Part shown: piece by piece, positions 18,364 to 26,057 of the stretch
Layout of the letters: every line of letters begins with the position of its first letter
Position numbering within the stretch: the first letter of the stretch is position 1
Source of the DNA: Roseibium aggregatum
GTDB lineage: Bacteria; Pseudomonadota; Alphaproteobacteria; Rhizobiales; Stappiaceae
Direction of reading: 5' to 3'
DNA: 64,000 bases
Assembly (NCBI RefSeq): GCF_014692675.1
Contig: NZ_JABFCZ010000002.1
Coordinates: forward strand, 1-64,000
The notes under the pieces: model-generated
What the model was told of the DNA's origin: nothing
Seen by the model: only the letters and a program-made list of their open reading frames with translations
Databases searched by the model: none
Program-made: the position numbers and the translations under genes

Positions 18364-19092
18364 TCATTCGACCGGACGTATCACGCTCAGGACTTTCGCG
18401 ATGATGCGGACTTCGGCCGCTTCTTCGCTGTGATTGTTGAAGATGATGGGTTCCTGAAAGCGCGGATCGGTGGATTCCGGCCTCAGTTCGATCCGGTCGT
18501 TATGACGGACAACGCGCTTGGCTGTACGCTCTATCGTATGACCGCCATCCCTTGAGCGCTCGACGACGGCGACGTCGCCCGACTTAAGTTCTATGCCCGC
18601 CTGCATGAAGTCGAGGCACAGGATCAGGTCGCCGTCCTTCGCAATCCGGTTCATGCTTTCGCCACGGATGCGCAGGAGATACTGGGCGGTGGGCGGAAAT
18701 CGCCTGTCGCCGCCGGCAAGCGTGGATTCTTCCGATTGCTCGGTCTCGAACAGGCCGGCCTCCATCCACAGTCCGGCGGCAACTTCTCCCTTGATTTCAA
18801 GAGCTTTGGGTCTGTTGCTGCTGGGGACAATATCGAATTCGGTGACGAGGGTGGGGGCGAGGTCCAGGATCTGCTCGCGGGTGATCGGCGGATCGCCCTG
18901 GCCTTCCAGCACGGGCAGCAGCTTGGCGACGAAGTCGGCCGGCAGGGCAGGCTTCACGAAATCGGTGCTGAAATAACGCTGGATGGACGAGGCGTTGCGA
19001 TAGCCCATCCGTCGCGCGATTTCCCGCAGCGAGAGGCCGCTCTGATCCTTGAGCGCGGTCAGGCGGCTCGGAATATCGGCGTCAGTGTCCAT
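18364..19092 (-). CDS. Phage repressor, HTH plus S24 (LexA/CI-type) peptidase
   Basis: 242 residues. The N-terminal helix-turn-helix (LSLREIARRMGYRNASSIQRYF, residues 20-41) is joined to a LexA-like self-cleaving domain. Expected features are present: Ala106-Gly107 cleavage site (VAAGLW), Ser146 nucleophile in RGESMNRI and Lys192 in RTAKRVV. It should therefore repress the prophage and be inactivated through RecA after DNA damage. Divergent from the region leading into the prophage, which is full of CGTA-containing elements. Convergent with the DUF1287 host gene. Confidence 0.9.
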   Translation of the reverse strand: MDTDADIPSRLTALKDQSGLSLREIARRMGYRNASSIQRYFSTDFVKPALPADFVAKLLPVLEGQGDPPITREQILDLAPTLVTEFDIVPSSNRPKALEIKGEVAAGLWMEAGLFETEQSEESTLAGGDRRFPPTAQYLLRIRGESMNRIAKDGDLILCLDFMQAGIELKSGDVAVVERSRDGGHTIERTAKRVVRHNDRIELRPESTDPRFQEPIIFNNHSEEAAEVRIIAKVLSVIRPVE

Positions 19093-19116
19093 GGCATGCG
19101 TGCGCCTTTTTCAAAT

Positions 19117-19362
19117 AATGTACGTAATTAACAGAAAAAACGTATGCTGTCTACGTTGACGTGCGTTCGCAATAAATGCACGTAAAAGCGTACAAAATGG
19201 AAATCGATAGTCACAGTAAACCGGCATATTTCAACGATTTGAGGCATGAAGCTAGGGCATGTCGGTCATTGAGGTTGCCGCGATTGCGTTTGTATTTCGA
19301 TGTTTTTGCGTCAAGAGAGCTGAATGGTTCCGAAATAAAACGTACGGTAATGCGTACGGTTT
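19117..19362. promoter_or_regulatory. Candidate operator cluster for the prophage repressor
   Basis: Between the repressor start and the first rightward ORF, TACG/CGTA cores recur: TGTACGTA at 19119-19126, CGTATG at 19141, CTACGTTGACGTGCGTT from 19151, TGCACGTAAAAGCGTACA at 19177-19194, and a 12 bp spaced pair of palindromic CGTACG at 19341 and 19353. The stretch is AT-rich and has no other gene. The pattern resembles OL/OR arrays of lambdoid repressors. Binding is inferred. Confidence 0.55.
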
Positions 19363-19425
19363 TGGTTTCGAAACTGCCGGGTGGGGCGCCACCTCATGAA
19401 ACCTGAACAACAACGGTTGGCATAG

Positions 19426-19719
19426 ATGACTGAAATACAGGATCAGATTGAGGATGCCCGACGGCGGGTGGCGATCTGTCAGCGCCGGGCGGAACGACCC
19501 GGGGCGAGGGTGGAGGACGAGCTTGCCCTGCAGAGCGCGCGCAATCGGTTGCTGACCCTGGAACTGCGGGTTCTGCAGCGGATCGTGGCGCTGCAGAAGA
19601 AGTTCGGCAAGGGGCCGGGCGGACCGCTTGCGGCGCCGGAGCCGGCAGAACGTAAGAAACACAGGCGGATGCTCCCATACATGCGGTGGGGGTTCACGTA
19701 CTTGGAAGTAAAACGATAA
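19426..19719 (+). CDS. Small putative coiled-coil protein, prophage region
   Basis: 97 codons from an ATG at 19426; no strong ribosome site. The product is charged and helical (DARRRVAICQRRAE, then LLTLELRVLQRIVALQKK) and could form a coiled coil. Not recognised as a known family. Being the first rightward ORF after the operator cluster, it could be a Cro-position gene, but no helix-turn-helix is evident. It may also be a remnant. Confidence 0.4.
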   Translation: MTEIQDQIEDARRRVAICQRRAERPGARVEDELALQSARNRLLTLELRVLQRIVALQKKFGKGPGGPLAAPEPAERKKHRRMLPYMRWGFTYLEVKR

Positions 19720-19894
19720 CGATCAAAGGTACGTCCGGCCCCAAACTCGGCAACCTTCTTGAAGCTATCGAATCCTACAGACTTCAGTATGGCAAGGCAC
19801 ATCCGTCGCCGGATAGGGTGCGAAAAGCAGACCGGTTACGCTCGCCATTGAAGCCGGGTGGAACTACCCGAGGCGGTAGACGATCTGATTAAGA

Positions 19895-21145
19895 GTGCGA
19901 AACACATTGCCGTCCGCGGATGCATTCACCCGCAAGACCGCGCCGTTGATCGAGCTGACGCGTGCCTTCGGCAACGCCGATATGAAGAACGCCTTTGCCG
20001 ATCTCAAGGCCGATTACGACCTCAGGATCGCTCAAGCCGGTTCGCACGAGGAGCGGCTGAGCCTTCAGGGCGAATACAAGCGTGTGTCGAAAACGTTGGC
20101 CGATTTCAGGGACGGATTGCGGGACAATTCCCGCGTGGAGCAAACGGCCTCGGTCTGGAGCAGTGCGACGCGGGCGGCCCGTGCGTGGAGCAACGCCGGG
20201 CACAGTGTCGACGGGATGTCCGGAAGTCTTGCCGATGTGGCGCATATGGTCGCCGGACGGGGCGTGACGGGCTTCATGAAAAACGCCCTGCCGGACCTGG
20301 TGTCCGGCACCAGGGCGGCCCGGATCACCCGGCAGGACGCGCGCGATTTCGCGACCATCCTGGAGACGGTCACCAAAGCGCGCATGGCGAGCCTGACCGG
20401 TCTCACCAATCCGTTTGCGGCGCGAAACGCCGCGCAGACCCTGGCGGACAGCCTCGACGACCGGTTCTCGCGCGTAAGCGCGATCAGCTGGTGGAACGCC
20501 ACGATGAAGGACGCGCTTTCGGTCTATACCATGAACCGGATCGCGAAGACCGCCATGGCCGCCAGCGAGGTGGGTGCCAGCGAAGGCACTGCCGTCGGTG
20601 CCGGCGAGGAAGAGACCCGTGCTGACTATGGCACGCTTTCCAGGCGCTTGCGCGGCTATATGGAAAGGCTTGGCATCGAGGAGAAAATGGCGGTCCGGAT
20701 CGGGGACTAGACGCGCAAGCACGGCGCGCGCGAAAACGGCATCTGGGGCCTCAATCTGGCGAAATGGGACGATGCCGGGGCTCGCCGGGTCATGCTTAAG
20801 GCCATCGCGGAAGAAGTCGACCGCGTGCCCGCAAGGGACGGTGGCGCGGACATGCCGCAGTGGGCGCGGTCGAACCTGGGGCAACTGGTCATGGGGTTCA
20901 AGTCCCACGTGCTCGACGCCCATCAGAGGGTTCTTTTCTCCGGGCTCTCCGGGCGGCCGAAACACCTGGCGGAGTTTCTGACGACCGGAGCCTCGATGGG
21001 GATGCTGACCGTCTATCTGGACCGCATCGCCGAGGGAGATTTCGAGGGGGCGGAACGGTTGACGGAACAGCCGGAGGACTGGATTTCGGCGGGGCTCGGT
21101 AGAGAGGGTATTCCATGGGTGCTTGTGGGGTCTCCTGGCGGTTAA
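19895..21145 (+). pseudogene. C-terminal remnant of a large phage virion protein, broken by a stop
   Basis: One reading frame, interrupted by a TAG at 20708-20710, covers about 415 codons. The first part (271 codons) is helical with ALSVYTMNRIAKTAM and YGTLSRRLRGYMERLGIEEK. After the stop the same frame continues without shift into ENGIWGLNLAKWDD, then SNLGQLVMGFKSHVLDAHQR. This is the style of the C-terminal region of very large podovirus internal virion proteins, and no matching N-terminus exists upstream. So the gene has lost its front and acquired an amber codon. The last 186 bp recur at 22531-22716. Family placement is by general resemblance. Confidence 0.65.
20943..21128 (+). repeat. 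Scar repeat A, copy 1
   Basis: 186 bp encoding the stretch around KHLAEFLTTGASMGML and IAEGDFEGAERL at the end of the virion-protein remnant. An ungapped diverged copy lies exactly 1,588 bp downstream. Confidence 0.8.
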
Positions 21146-21214
21146 CAGGTTGAGGCCCCGGAGTATCCGAACGCTGATGGCAAAATCGAACGGACGCCTT
21201 GGACTGTGCTCAAA

Positions 21215-21604
21215 CTACCATTGAATGTACAAATTGCTGCCTGAGAGAAGCCAAGAAACAAAGATTATCGGTTGGGTTAGATTTGTAAAACCAGCGAATA
21301 CTGACCCCGTAAAAATAATAACGGAATAAAATAGAAAAGCCAAAGCGTTGATGAGCGGCCGTCTATAGGGTCCTAAAAATACAAAATATATACCTATCAA
21401 TATTATTGAAAAACATGACGGGTAGATTGAGGAATATGGAAGGGCTCCGTAACTTCCGAGGTAACCCTTTACCATCAGGAATATGAAAAAGCGGCTCCCC
21501 AGCATCGAAAGAACGAATGGAATCGCCGCAAAAAGCGCGGCGTCAACGAATATACGTTTCAGTATTCTTCGGCGGTTCGGCGAATTTTCAGGGGCTAAGT
21601 CCAT
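21215..21604 (-). CDS. Small integral membrane protein, unknown
   Basis: 129 residues from an ATG at 21604 preceded by GGAG at a good distance. Three or four hydrophobic segments are visible (AALFAAIPFVLSML; SCFSIILIGIYFVFLG; LAFLFYSVIIFTGSVFAGF; IIFVSWLLSG). It is AT-richer than the flanks and runs against the phage late genes, typical of a moron acquired by horizontal transfer. No family recognised. It might alter the lysogen's envelope, but nothing in the sequence proves that. Confidence 0.6.
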   Translation of the reverse strand: MDLAPENSPNRRRILKRIFVDAALFAAIPFVLSMLGSRFFIFLMVKGYLGSYGALPYSSIYPSCFSIILIGIYFVFLGPYRRPLINALAFLFYSVIIFTGSVFAGFTNLTQPIIFVSWLLSGSNLYIQW

Positions 21605-21917
21605 TAAGTCTGCTCCTGCCGTGGAAACGGATTCAGGTACTGACACGGCGACGAACCGTATGCAGACATCCACCTTTCAAGGAAGTCGGCGAGGCCAACA
21701 GACAAAGAATGCAAGCCTTTGGAGTCGTCGCGAAAAGTTAGCCTGAGCGCAGGGTTCAATTCGATTGGCGAAAAGCCATTCCAAGCTTCTTTATTCAATC
21801 GACACTCCCTTTCCGCTCAAACGGAATACGAAAAGTTTATGAAACTCAAGTGCAGGATCCGTCAACTCTTATCCTTAAATGAAAGTGCACTTCAGTTGAA
21901 GGAGGCAGTTAAGAAAC

Positions 21918-22724
21918 ATGGACGATACAAAAATCGATACAAGTATGGTTTTGCCTCCAAATTTGATTCCTTCGAATCACGATTCCGGTTGGACAAATCC
22001 TTTTCGGCCTGCTGGTTATTCAGTGAAACCCGGCGGAGGGCAAACCTACACTGTGTCGGTAAGCCCGGACCCTAATGCGGGTTGGACAACATCGACGACG
22101 CAAGTAAGGGTGGAATACGTCAAGGACGGTGCCCAGGTTTCCGAACTCCACACCATACAGCCCGATGGCCGAAAAATCAGTTTTACAGTAACGACTGATG
22201 ATGTGCAGATCATGGGATCGCCGAAAGTCTATTTCAGAAATCTGACGCCGATTCCAACAGCGGTAAGAATTGAGGTGTCACGAGATCTCGTATTTCGAAG
22301 ACACACTGGCACTGATCTTCCGTCTGATGAGGCCGAGACAACCCATGAGGTGCCGCGGAAACGGATTGATCGAGGTCCCAAGGGCAGTTTGGGTGATAAG
22401 CCTGTTTTGCGTGGCCGTGTGCAGAGAGAAGATGTTTCCCGGCCTGCCCATTCAGCGCGGACCGGTCGTCATTCCCCGTTCCACATTGCGCGCGCAGATC
22501 GCGGGCGACGGTACAGCGACTTAAACTCCCGGCTCTCCGGGCGGGCGAAGCATCTGGCGGAGTTTCTGACGCCAGGAACTTCGATGGAGATGCTGAACGT
22601 CCATCTGGATCACATCGCCGAAGGAGACTTCGAGGGGGCGGAACGGCTGATGGAACAGATGGAGGTCTGGATCTTCAACGACCTCGGCCGAACCCAAATC
22701 CACTCCGTTCTTGTGGCAGATTAA
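21918..22724 (+). CDS. Chimeric ORF: unknown N-terminus fused to phage scar sequences
   Basis: 268 codons with a strong GAAGGAGG before the ATG. The first 120-130 residues look like a real small beta-rich protein (YSVKPGGGQTYTVSV, DGRKISFTVTTDD, VYFRNLTPIPTAVRIEV), possibly a phage tail-tip or structural accessory. Downstream, the frame runs in the wrong phase through scar B (22441-22487), scar C (22489-22511) and then in phase through scar A (22531-22716: KHLAEFLTPGTSM, HIAEGDFEGAERL). The C-terminus is therefore an accident of recombination. Function unknown. Confidence 0.5.
   Translation: MDDTKIDTSMVLPPNLIPSNHDSGWTNPFRPAGYSVKPGGGQTYTVSVSPDPNAGWTTSTTQVRVEYVKDGAQVSELHTIQPDGRKISFTVTTDDVQIMGSPKVYFRNLTPIPTAVRIEVSRDLVFRRHTGTDLPSDEAETTHEVPRKRIDRGPKGSLGDKPVLRGRVQREDVSRPAHSARTGRHSPFHIARADRGRRYSDLNSRLSGRAKHLAEFLTPGTSMEMLNVHLDHIAEGDFEGAERLMEQMEVWIFNDLGRTQIHSVLVAD
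22441..22487 (+). repeat. Scar repeat B, copy 1
   Basis: About 47 bp, roughly five-sixths identical to 23328-23374 without gaps. In its own frame it encodes a peptide like LPIQRGPVVIPRST. It joins directly to scar C and then scar A. Confidence 0.7.
22489..22511 (+). repeat. Scar repeat C, copy 1 (tail-fibre 5' end)
   Basis: 23 bp identical to 25341-25363, the RAQIAGDG-coding start of the intact tail-fibre gene. A third, diverged copy is at 23846-23864. Confidence 0.75.
22531..22716 (+). repeat. Scar repeat A, copy 2
   Basis: Diverged 186 bp copy of 20943-21128, with equal length and no gaps, including the HIAEGDFEGAERL-coding segment. It now forms the tail of the chimeric ORF. Confidence 0.8.
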
Positions 22725-22865
22725 ACGAATAGGGATCGGGCCCGAGAAACCGCTCGACATCCGGTTGTCAACTGGCTGGTATCAGCGGCTCGCCCAAGTA
22801 AAAATTTGGGCGATGCTACAACAACGATCTGAAGAATTTCTCCATCTATCATGAGGTATATTTGA

Positions 22866-23795
22866 ATGTCGGATCTTCGGTCGGCTATTATTAATGATTA
22901 TACCAATTTTATTTCCGAGCAATCGTATAAAATTGGCAATGTAATTTATAAATACAATTCCGGATCCTTTGAAACCGGGAGTCGGGTTATTGATGCTATT
23001 AAGTCCACCGGTGACGCATTGACTTCGAGCTCTGCAAACTTAGAAGCCATTGATTCAGTTTTTACGAATGGTGCGCTCTGGTGGAAGTCGGGCTATGAAT
23101 TCGATGTGAAATTGGGAGATCTCAATCGAGCCTTGGAAAAAAAGCAATTAAAACCGCTGAATGAGAGCGAGCTGTCGCGTTTGAAGAAATCAGCCGACGA
23201 GGCATTCAGACAAGGAATTAGAGGTCGGCCGCAATACGATCCTGAAAACGATCAAGATCTCGAAAATGAATATTATACCAACGGTATAGGCTCATCTGAA
23301 TTCCCTTTCGTTACGGAAAGCTCATCCGGCCTGCCCACCCAGCGCAAACCGATCGTTATTCCCCGTTCCACGTTCAATTTGTTCAGCGATCTCACGACGA
23401 TGACCACTGCGGCACTGGAACGGGAGCAGCGGGAGAACCGGCTGGCCTATGATGACCTGACGGAGGGCGAGGCTTATCGCGTTCTGACGGATGGAGCCGG
23501 GCAGGTTGCCACCAGGTTTGAGCCTGGGAACCAGCCCGATCTGGACCTGGCGCAGACCGGCGACGATGTTACGCTACACGGTGGCGGCAAGTTCGTGCCA
23601 CGGGGCAAATCAGCTCCGCACGAAGCGGCACCCTATGGTGTCATCCCCGAACCTCGGGCCAAACCTGACATATTCCGCATGATGCCTGGCCCGATCGTTC
23701 CCGATCCCATTGCCACGCCCGACCTGCAAGGCATGAGGCCGGATAGGTCCATCCCCGTGCCGGGAACAAAGCCGGGACTGCCGGGCGGGCAGTAG
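22866..23795 (+). CDS. Hypothetical prophage protein with mosaic composition
   Basis: 309 residues, ATG preceded by GAGG. The first half is AT-rich, helical and charged (ISEQSYKIGNVIYKYNSG; LGDLNRALEKKQLKPLNESE). From scar B (SGLPTQRKPIVIPRSTF, about residues 155-171) onward it becomes GC-rich and then Pro/Gly-rich (PIVPDPIATPDLQGMRPD, PVPGTKPGLPGGQ). The base-composition break coincides with the scar, so the gene looks like a new 5' part recombined onto an old phage C-terminus. No domain recognised; possibly a minor virion protein. Confidence 0.55.
   Translation: MSDLRSAIINDYTNFISEQSYKIGNVIYKYNSGSFETGSRVIDAIKSTGDALTSSSANLEAIDSVFTNGALWWKSGYEFDVKLGDLNRALEKKQLKPLNESELSRLKKSADEAFRQGIRGRPQYDPENDQDLENEYYTNGIGSSEFPFVTESSSGLPTQRKPIVIPRSTFNLFSDLTTMTTAALEREQRENRLAYDDLTEGEAYRVLTDGAGQVATRFEPGNQPDLDLAQTGDDVTLHGGGKFVPRGKSAPHEAAPYGVIPEPRAKPDIFRMMPGPIVPDPIATPDLQGMRPDRSIPVPGTKPGLPGGQ
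23328..23374 (+). repeat. Scar repeat B, copy 2
   Basis: Copy of 22441-22487, here in frame inside the 309-codon ORF, encoding PTQRKPIVIPRSTF. Confidence 0.7.
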
Positions 23796-23800
23796 GGTCA

Positions 23801-23864
23801 GCCGCGGTGAGGCGCGGCTTCCCTTCACATCTACTGCGGCCAGACGGGCGCAGATTGCGGGCGA
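23801..23864 (+). repeat. Scar repeat D plus C, non-coding copy
   Basis: 23801-23845 resembles 25212-25257, the sequence just before the tail-fibre terminator and gene. 23846-23864 resembles the tail-fibre 5' end. Here the two are joined directly, without terminator or start codon, so this is a decayed copy of the tail-fibre leader upstream of the methyltransferase gene. Confidence 0.65.
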
Positions 23865-24009
23865 CATTAGAACGCTGGTTCAGGTCTCTCATCGAATTTG
23901 GCGACGCTTGACCCTTCAACGGCTACATTATATCGGTCAGTTGTGTTGCCGGTGCCCTTGGCGCGCGCGCTGAAACACGAAGCTTTTCAAAAGGGCCCGA
24001 ACCAACACA

Positions 24010-25080
24010 ATGAATCTCATCGATCTTTTTCATCGCAAAGATAAAATCCTTAAGTTTAGCGGGAATTTGAGCATCGCAGGCGCCATATGGGGTCCTGACA
24101 AGTGGCGGTCTATTCTTGTCCCGGAAGGACGATCCTCATTCGTCCTTTCCGGAATATGCGATGTGCGCCGTCTCAAGTCCTTCCCCTGCGAGATCGGCTG
24201 GTATATTGGCCTGAAAGGCAAGGGAGCGAGCGAACCGGCGAAGATTCGCGTCAGCCTTGAAAATGGCGCGGAGACGATCGGTGTCAGGAAGGTGGCCTTT
24301 GGCGAGGTTCCCGTACCCGTCCGCTTGCCCTGGCCGGTGGATGGCCGGCTTATCTCCAAGGAAACCGTCCTCAAGGTTTCGTTCGAAGTGCCGAGCGGTT
24401 GCAGTGCCGACCTCTTTGTGCATAAGGCGCTCAGCCGGTCGAGTATCCTGAGCTTCGCCACAGGCACGGGGATCGAGATCGGACCGGGGCCAAAACCTCA
24501 AGTCTTCCAGAGCGAGACCACATCCGTGCGCTATCTTGAGGAGATGCCGCAGGATAAGTGGAAAGAGCTTTATGACAGAAGCGGCAAGTTTAACACCGAA
24601 ACTGCCGATTTTGCCGATTACATAATCGGCACGGCTGATTCAATCCCGGCTGATCCGCAATCCCTGGACTTCATTTTCAGCAGCCACGTATTCGAGCACC
24701 TGGCCAATCCGCTCGGCCATCTGGCCCGGTGGCAAGCTCTGCTTAAACCGGGCGGGGTAATCCTTGCCGTCGTTCCCGAAATGCATTCGACCAAGGACAT
24801 TTGCGCCAAGCCCTCCACCGTGGAGGAACTGAAGCGCGAAATGGCAGAGAACATATGGCGACCGACGGAATACCATTATGATCGCTGGTTGAAGATGCGG
24901 GGGGCGAAGTGGTCGATTAAAGAGGTGATGGATAAGAACTTATCCATCCACGTGCACTTCTACGACCGCGACAGCATTTCCAGGGTCCTGGAAACGGCGG
25001 TAACCGAATTAGGCTATTCCAGCTATTCGATCGTTCATTCGGACAACCATAAAGATTTCTATTTTTGCCTGTGGAATTAG
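24010..25080 (+). CDS. SAM-dependent methyltransferase-domain protein (prophage cargo)
   Basis: 356 residues. The N-terminal 145 residues are a beta-rich domain of unknown role. A class I methyltransferase domain begins at residues 154-161 with GIEIGPGP (SAM-binding glycine motif) and continues to DFIFSSHVFEHLANPLGHL (about 220-238) and LLKPGGVILAVVPEMH. This resembles methyltransferases acting in surface-glycan synthesis. It is flanked by two decayed copies of the tail-fibre leader, which marks it as inserted cargo and suggests lysogenic conversion of the host surface; that role is inference. Start ATG at 24010 has only a weak ribosome site. Confidence 0.75.
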   Translation: MNLIDLFHRKDKILKFSGNLSIAGAIWGPDKWRSILVPEGRSSFVLSGICDVRRLKSFPCEIGWYIGLKGKGASEPAKIRVSLENGAETIGVRKVAFGEVPVPVRLPWPVDGRLISKETVLKVSFEVPSGCSADLFVHKALSRSSILSFATGTGIEIGPGPKPQVFQSETTSVRYLEEMPQDKWKELYDRSGKFNTETADFADYIIGTADSIPADPQSLDFIFSSHVFEHLANPLGHLARWQALLKPGGVILAVVPEMHSTKDICAKPSTVEELKREMAENIWRPTEYHYDRWLKMRGAKWSIKEVMDKNLSIHVHFYDRDSISRVLETAVTELGYSSYSIVHSDNHKDFYFCLWN

Positions 25081-25211
25081 CGTCTACGCTCATCTTTCCC
25101 AGGCTGTCGTTGTCGTATGCGTGGAGGCGTCTAAAGTCGCCTCCTGCCGGAAAGTCGCAACCAATCACCAACTCAACAGCTTGCTGGATTTGATGGCGCG
25201 CAATTAGACCG

Positions 25212-25257
25212 GCTGCGGTCGGAGAAGCGGCTTCCGTTAACATCTGCTGCGGCTAGG
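25212..25257 (+). repeat. Scar repeat D, copy 2
   Basis: Resembles 23801-23845 (shared core CATCTRCTGCGGC and GCGGCTTCC). It lies just before the terminator preceding the intact tail-fibre gene. Confidence 0.6.
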
Positions 25258-25274
25258 CCGCAAACAGCTTTTGA

Positions 25275-25297
25275 CCCCGCTTCGGCGGGGTTTTCTC
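25275..25297 (+). terminator. Rho-independent terminator before the tail-fibre gene
   Basis: CCCCGC-ttcg-GCGGGG followed by TTTTC: a 6 bp GC stem, a very stable tetraloop and a T-tract. Located 17 bp before the tail-fibre start, so it probably ends virion-gene transcription or lowers read-through into the fibre genes. Confidence 0.8.
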
Positions 25298-25313
25298 ATT
25301 GGACAGGACCCTC

Positions 25314-26057
25314 ATGACAATTGGCGTTTTGACGGCCGGTCGCGCGCAGATCGCGGGCGACGGCGTAACGGATCGTGTCGACCTGGACTTCCAGTTCATC
25401 GACCAGAACAACCTTGAAGTCATCCACGTGGACGGGAGCGGGAACCGGACCGAATGGATCTACGGACTGTCGCCGGGGGCATGGTCCTATACGGGAGGCA
25501 ATTTCGCGACCGGTACGGTGCATTTTACCGCTGCGGATCTTCAGGGCGGGGAGCAGCTGATCGTCTCGCTCACCAGCAGCTACAATCAGCCCTATGCATT
25601 CGACGGCGGCGAAATCGATCCGGCGGTGATCGAAAAGGCCTTGGACCGAAGTGCGGTCGACATGCAGTCGGTGGCAAACCGGGCGCTGTTCGAAAAGGAC
25701 GGCGTTTATGACGTCTCCGGCACGCCGGTAACGGGGCTTCCCGATCCGGGCGGCCCGGAAGACGCGGTGAACAAGCGCACACTTGACGCGGTGACGCCCA
25801 CCCTCGACGGACTGGCGGCGAGTGCTGCGGCAAGTGCCGCCGAGGCCGCAGCCTATGCCGCGCTGGCAGACACCGCCTTGTCCGATACGACGGACGAGGC
25901 GGCGGCGGCGAAGACGGAAGCGGACCGGGCCGCGACCCTGGCGGCCGGTATGGACGCCTATCGGGACGCGTTCCTGAGCTACGGCTATCTGGCGGATTGG
26001 GGGACGATCACGGAAGCCCCCGGCGACATCCTTGACTATGGAGACATCACGGCATGA
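25314..26057 (+). CDS. Phage tail-fibre N-terminal (T7 gp17-like) protein
   Basis: 247 residues. The first 130 follow the T7-type fibre N-terminal, virion-attachment pattern: AGRAQIAGDGVTDRVDLDFQ, then FIDQNNLEVIHVDGSG, VHFTAADLQGGEQLIVSL and the helical MQSVANRALFEKDGVYDVSG with DAVNKRTLD. An alanine-rich probable coiled coil (about 165-215: AASAAASAAEAAAYAALADT) ends in a short tail. I start at the ATG at 25314 after ACAGGA. Its stop overlaps the next gene's start (ATGA), so the distal receptor-binding part is encoded separately. Confidence 0.82.
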   Translation: MTIGVLTAGRAQIAGDGVTDRVDLDFQFIDQNNLEVIHVDGSGNRTEWIYGLSPGAWSYTGGNFATGTVHFTAADLQGGEQLIVSLTSSYNQPYAFDGGEIDPAVIEKALDRSAVDMQSVANRALFEKDGVYDVSGTPVTGLPDPGGPEDAVNKRTLDAVTPTLDGLAASAAASAAEAAAYAALADTALSDTTDEAAAAKTEADRAATLAAGMDAYRDAFLSYGYLADWGTITEAPGDILDYGDITA

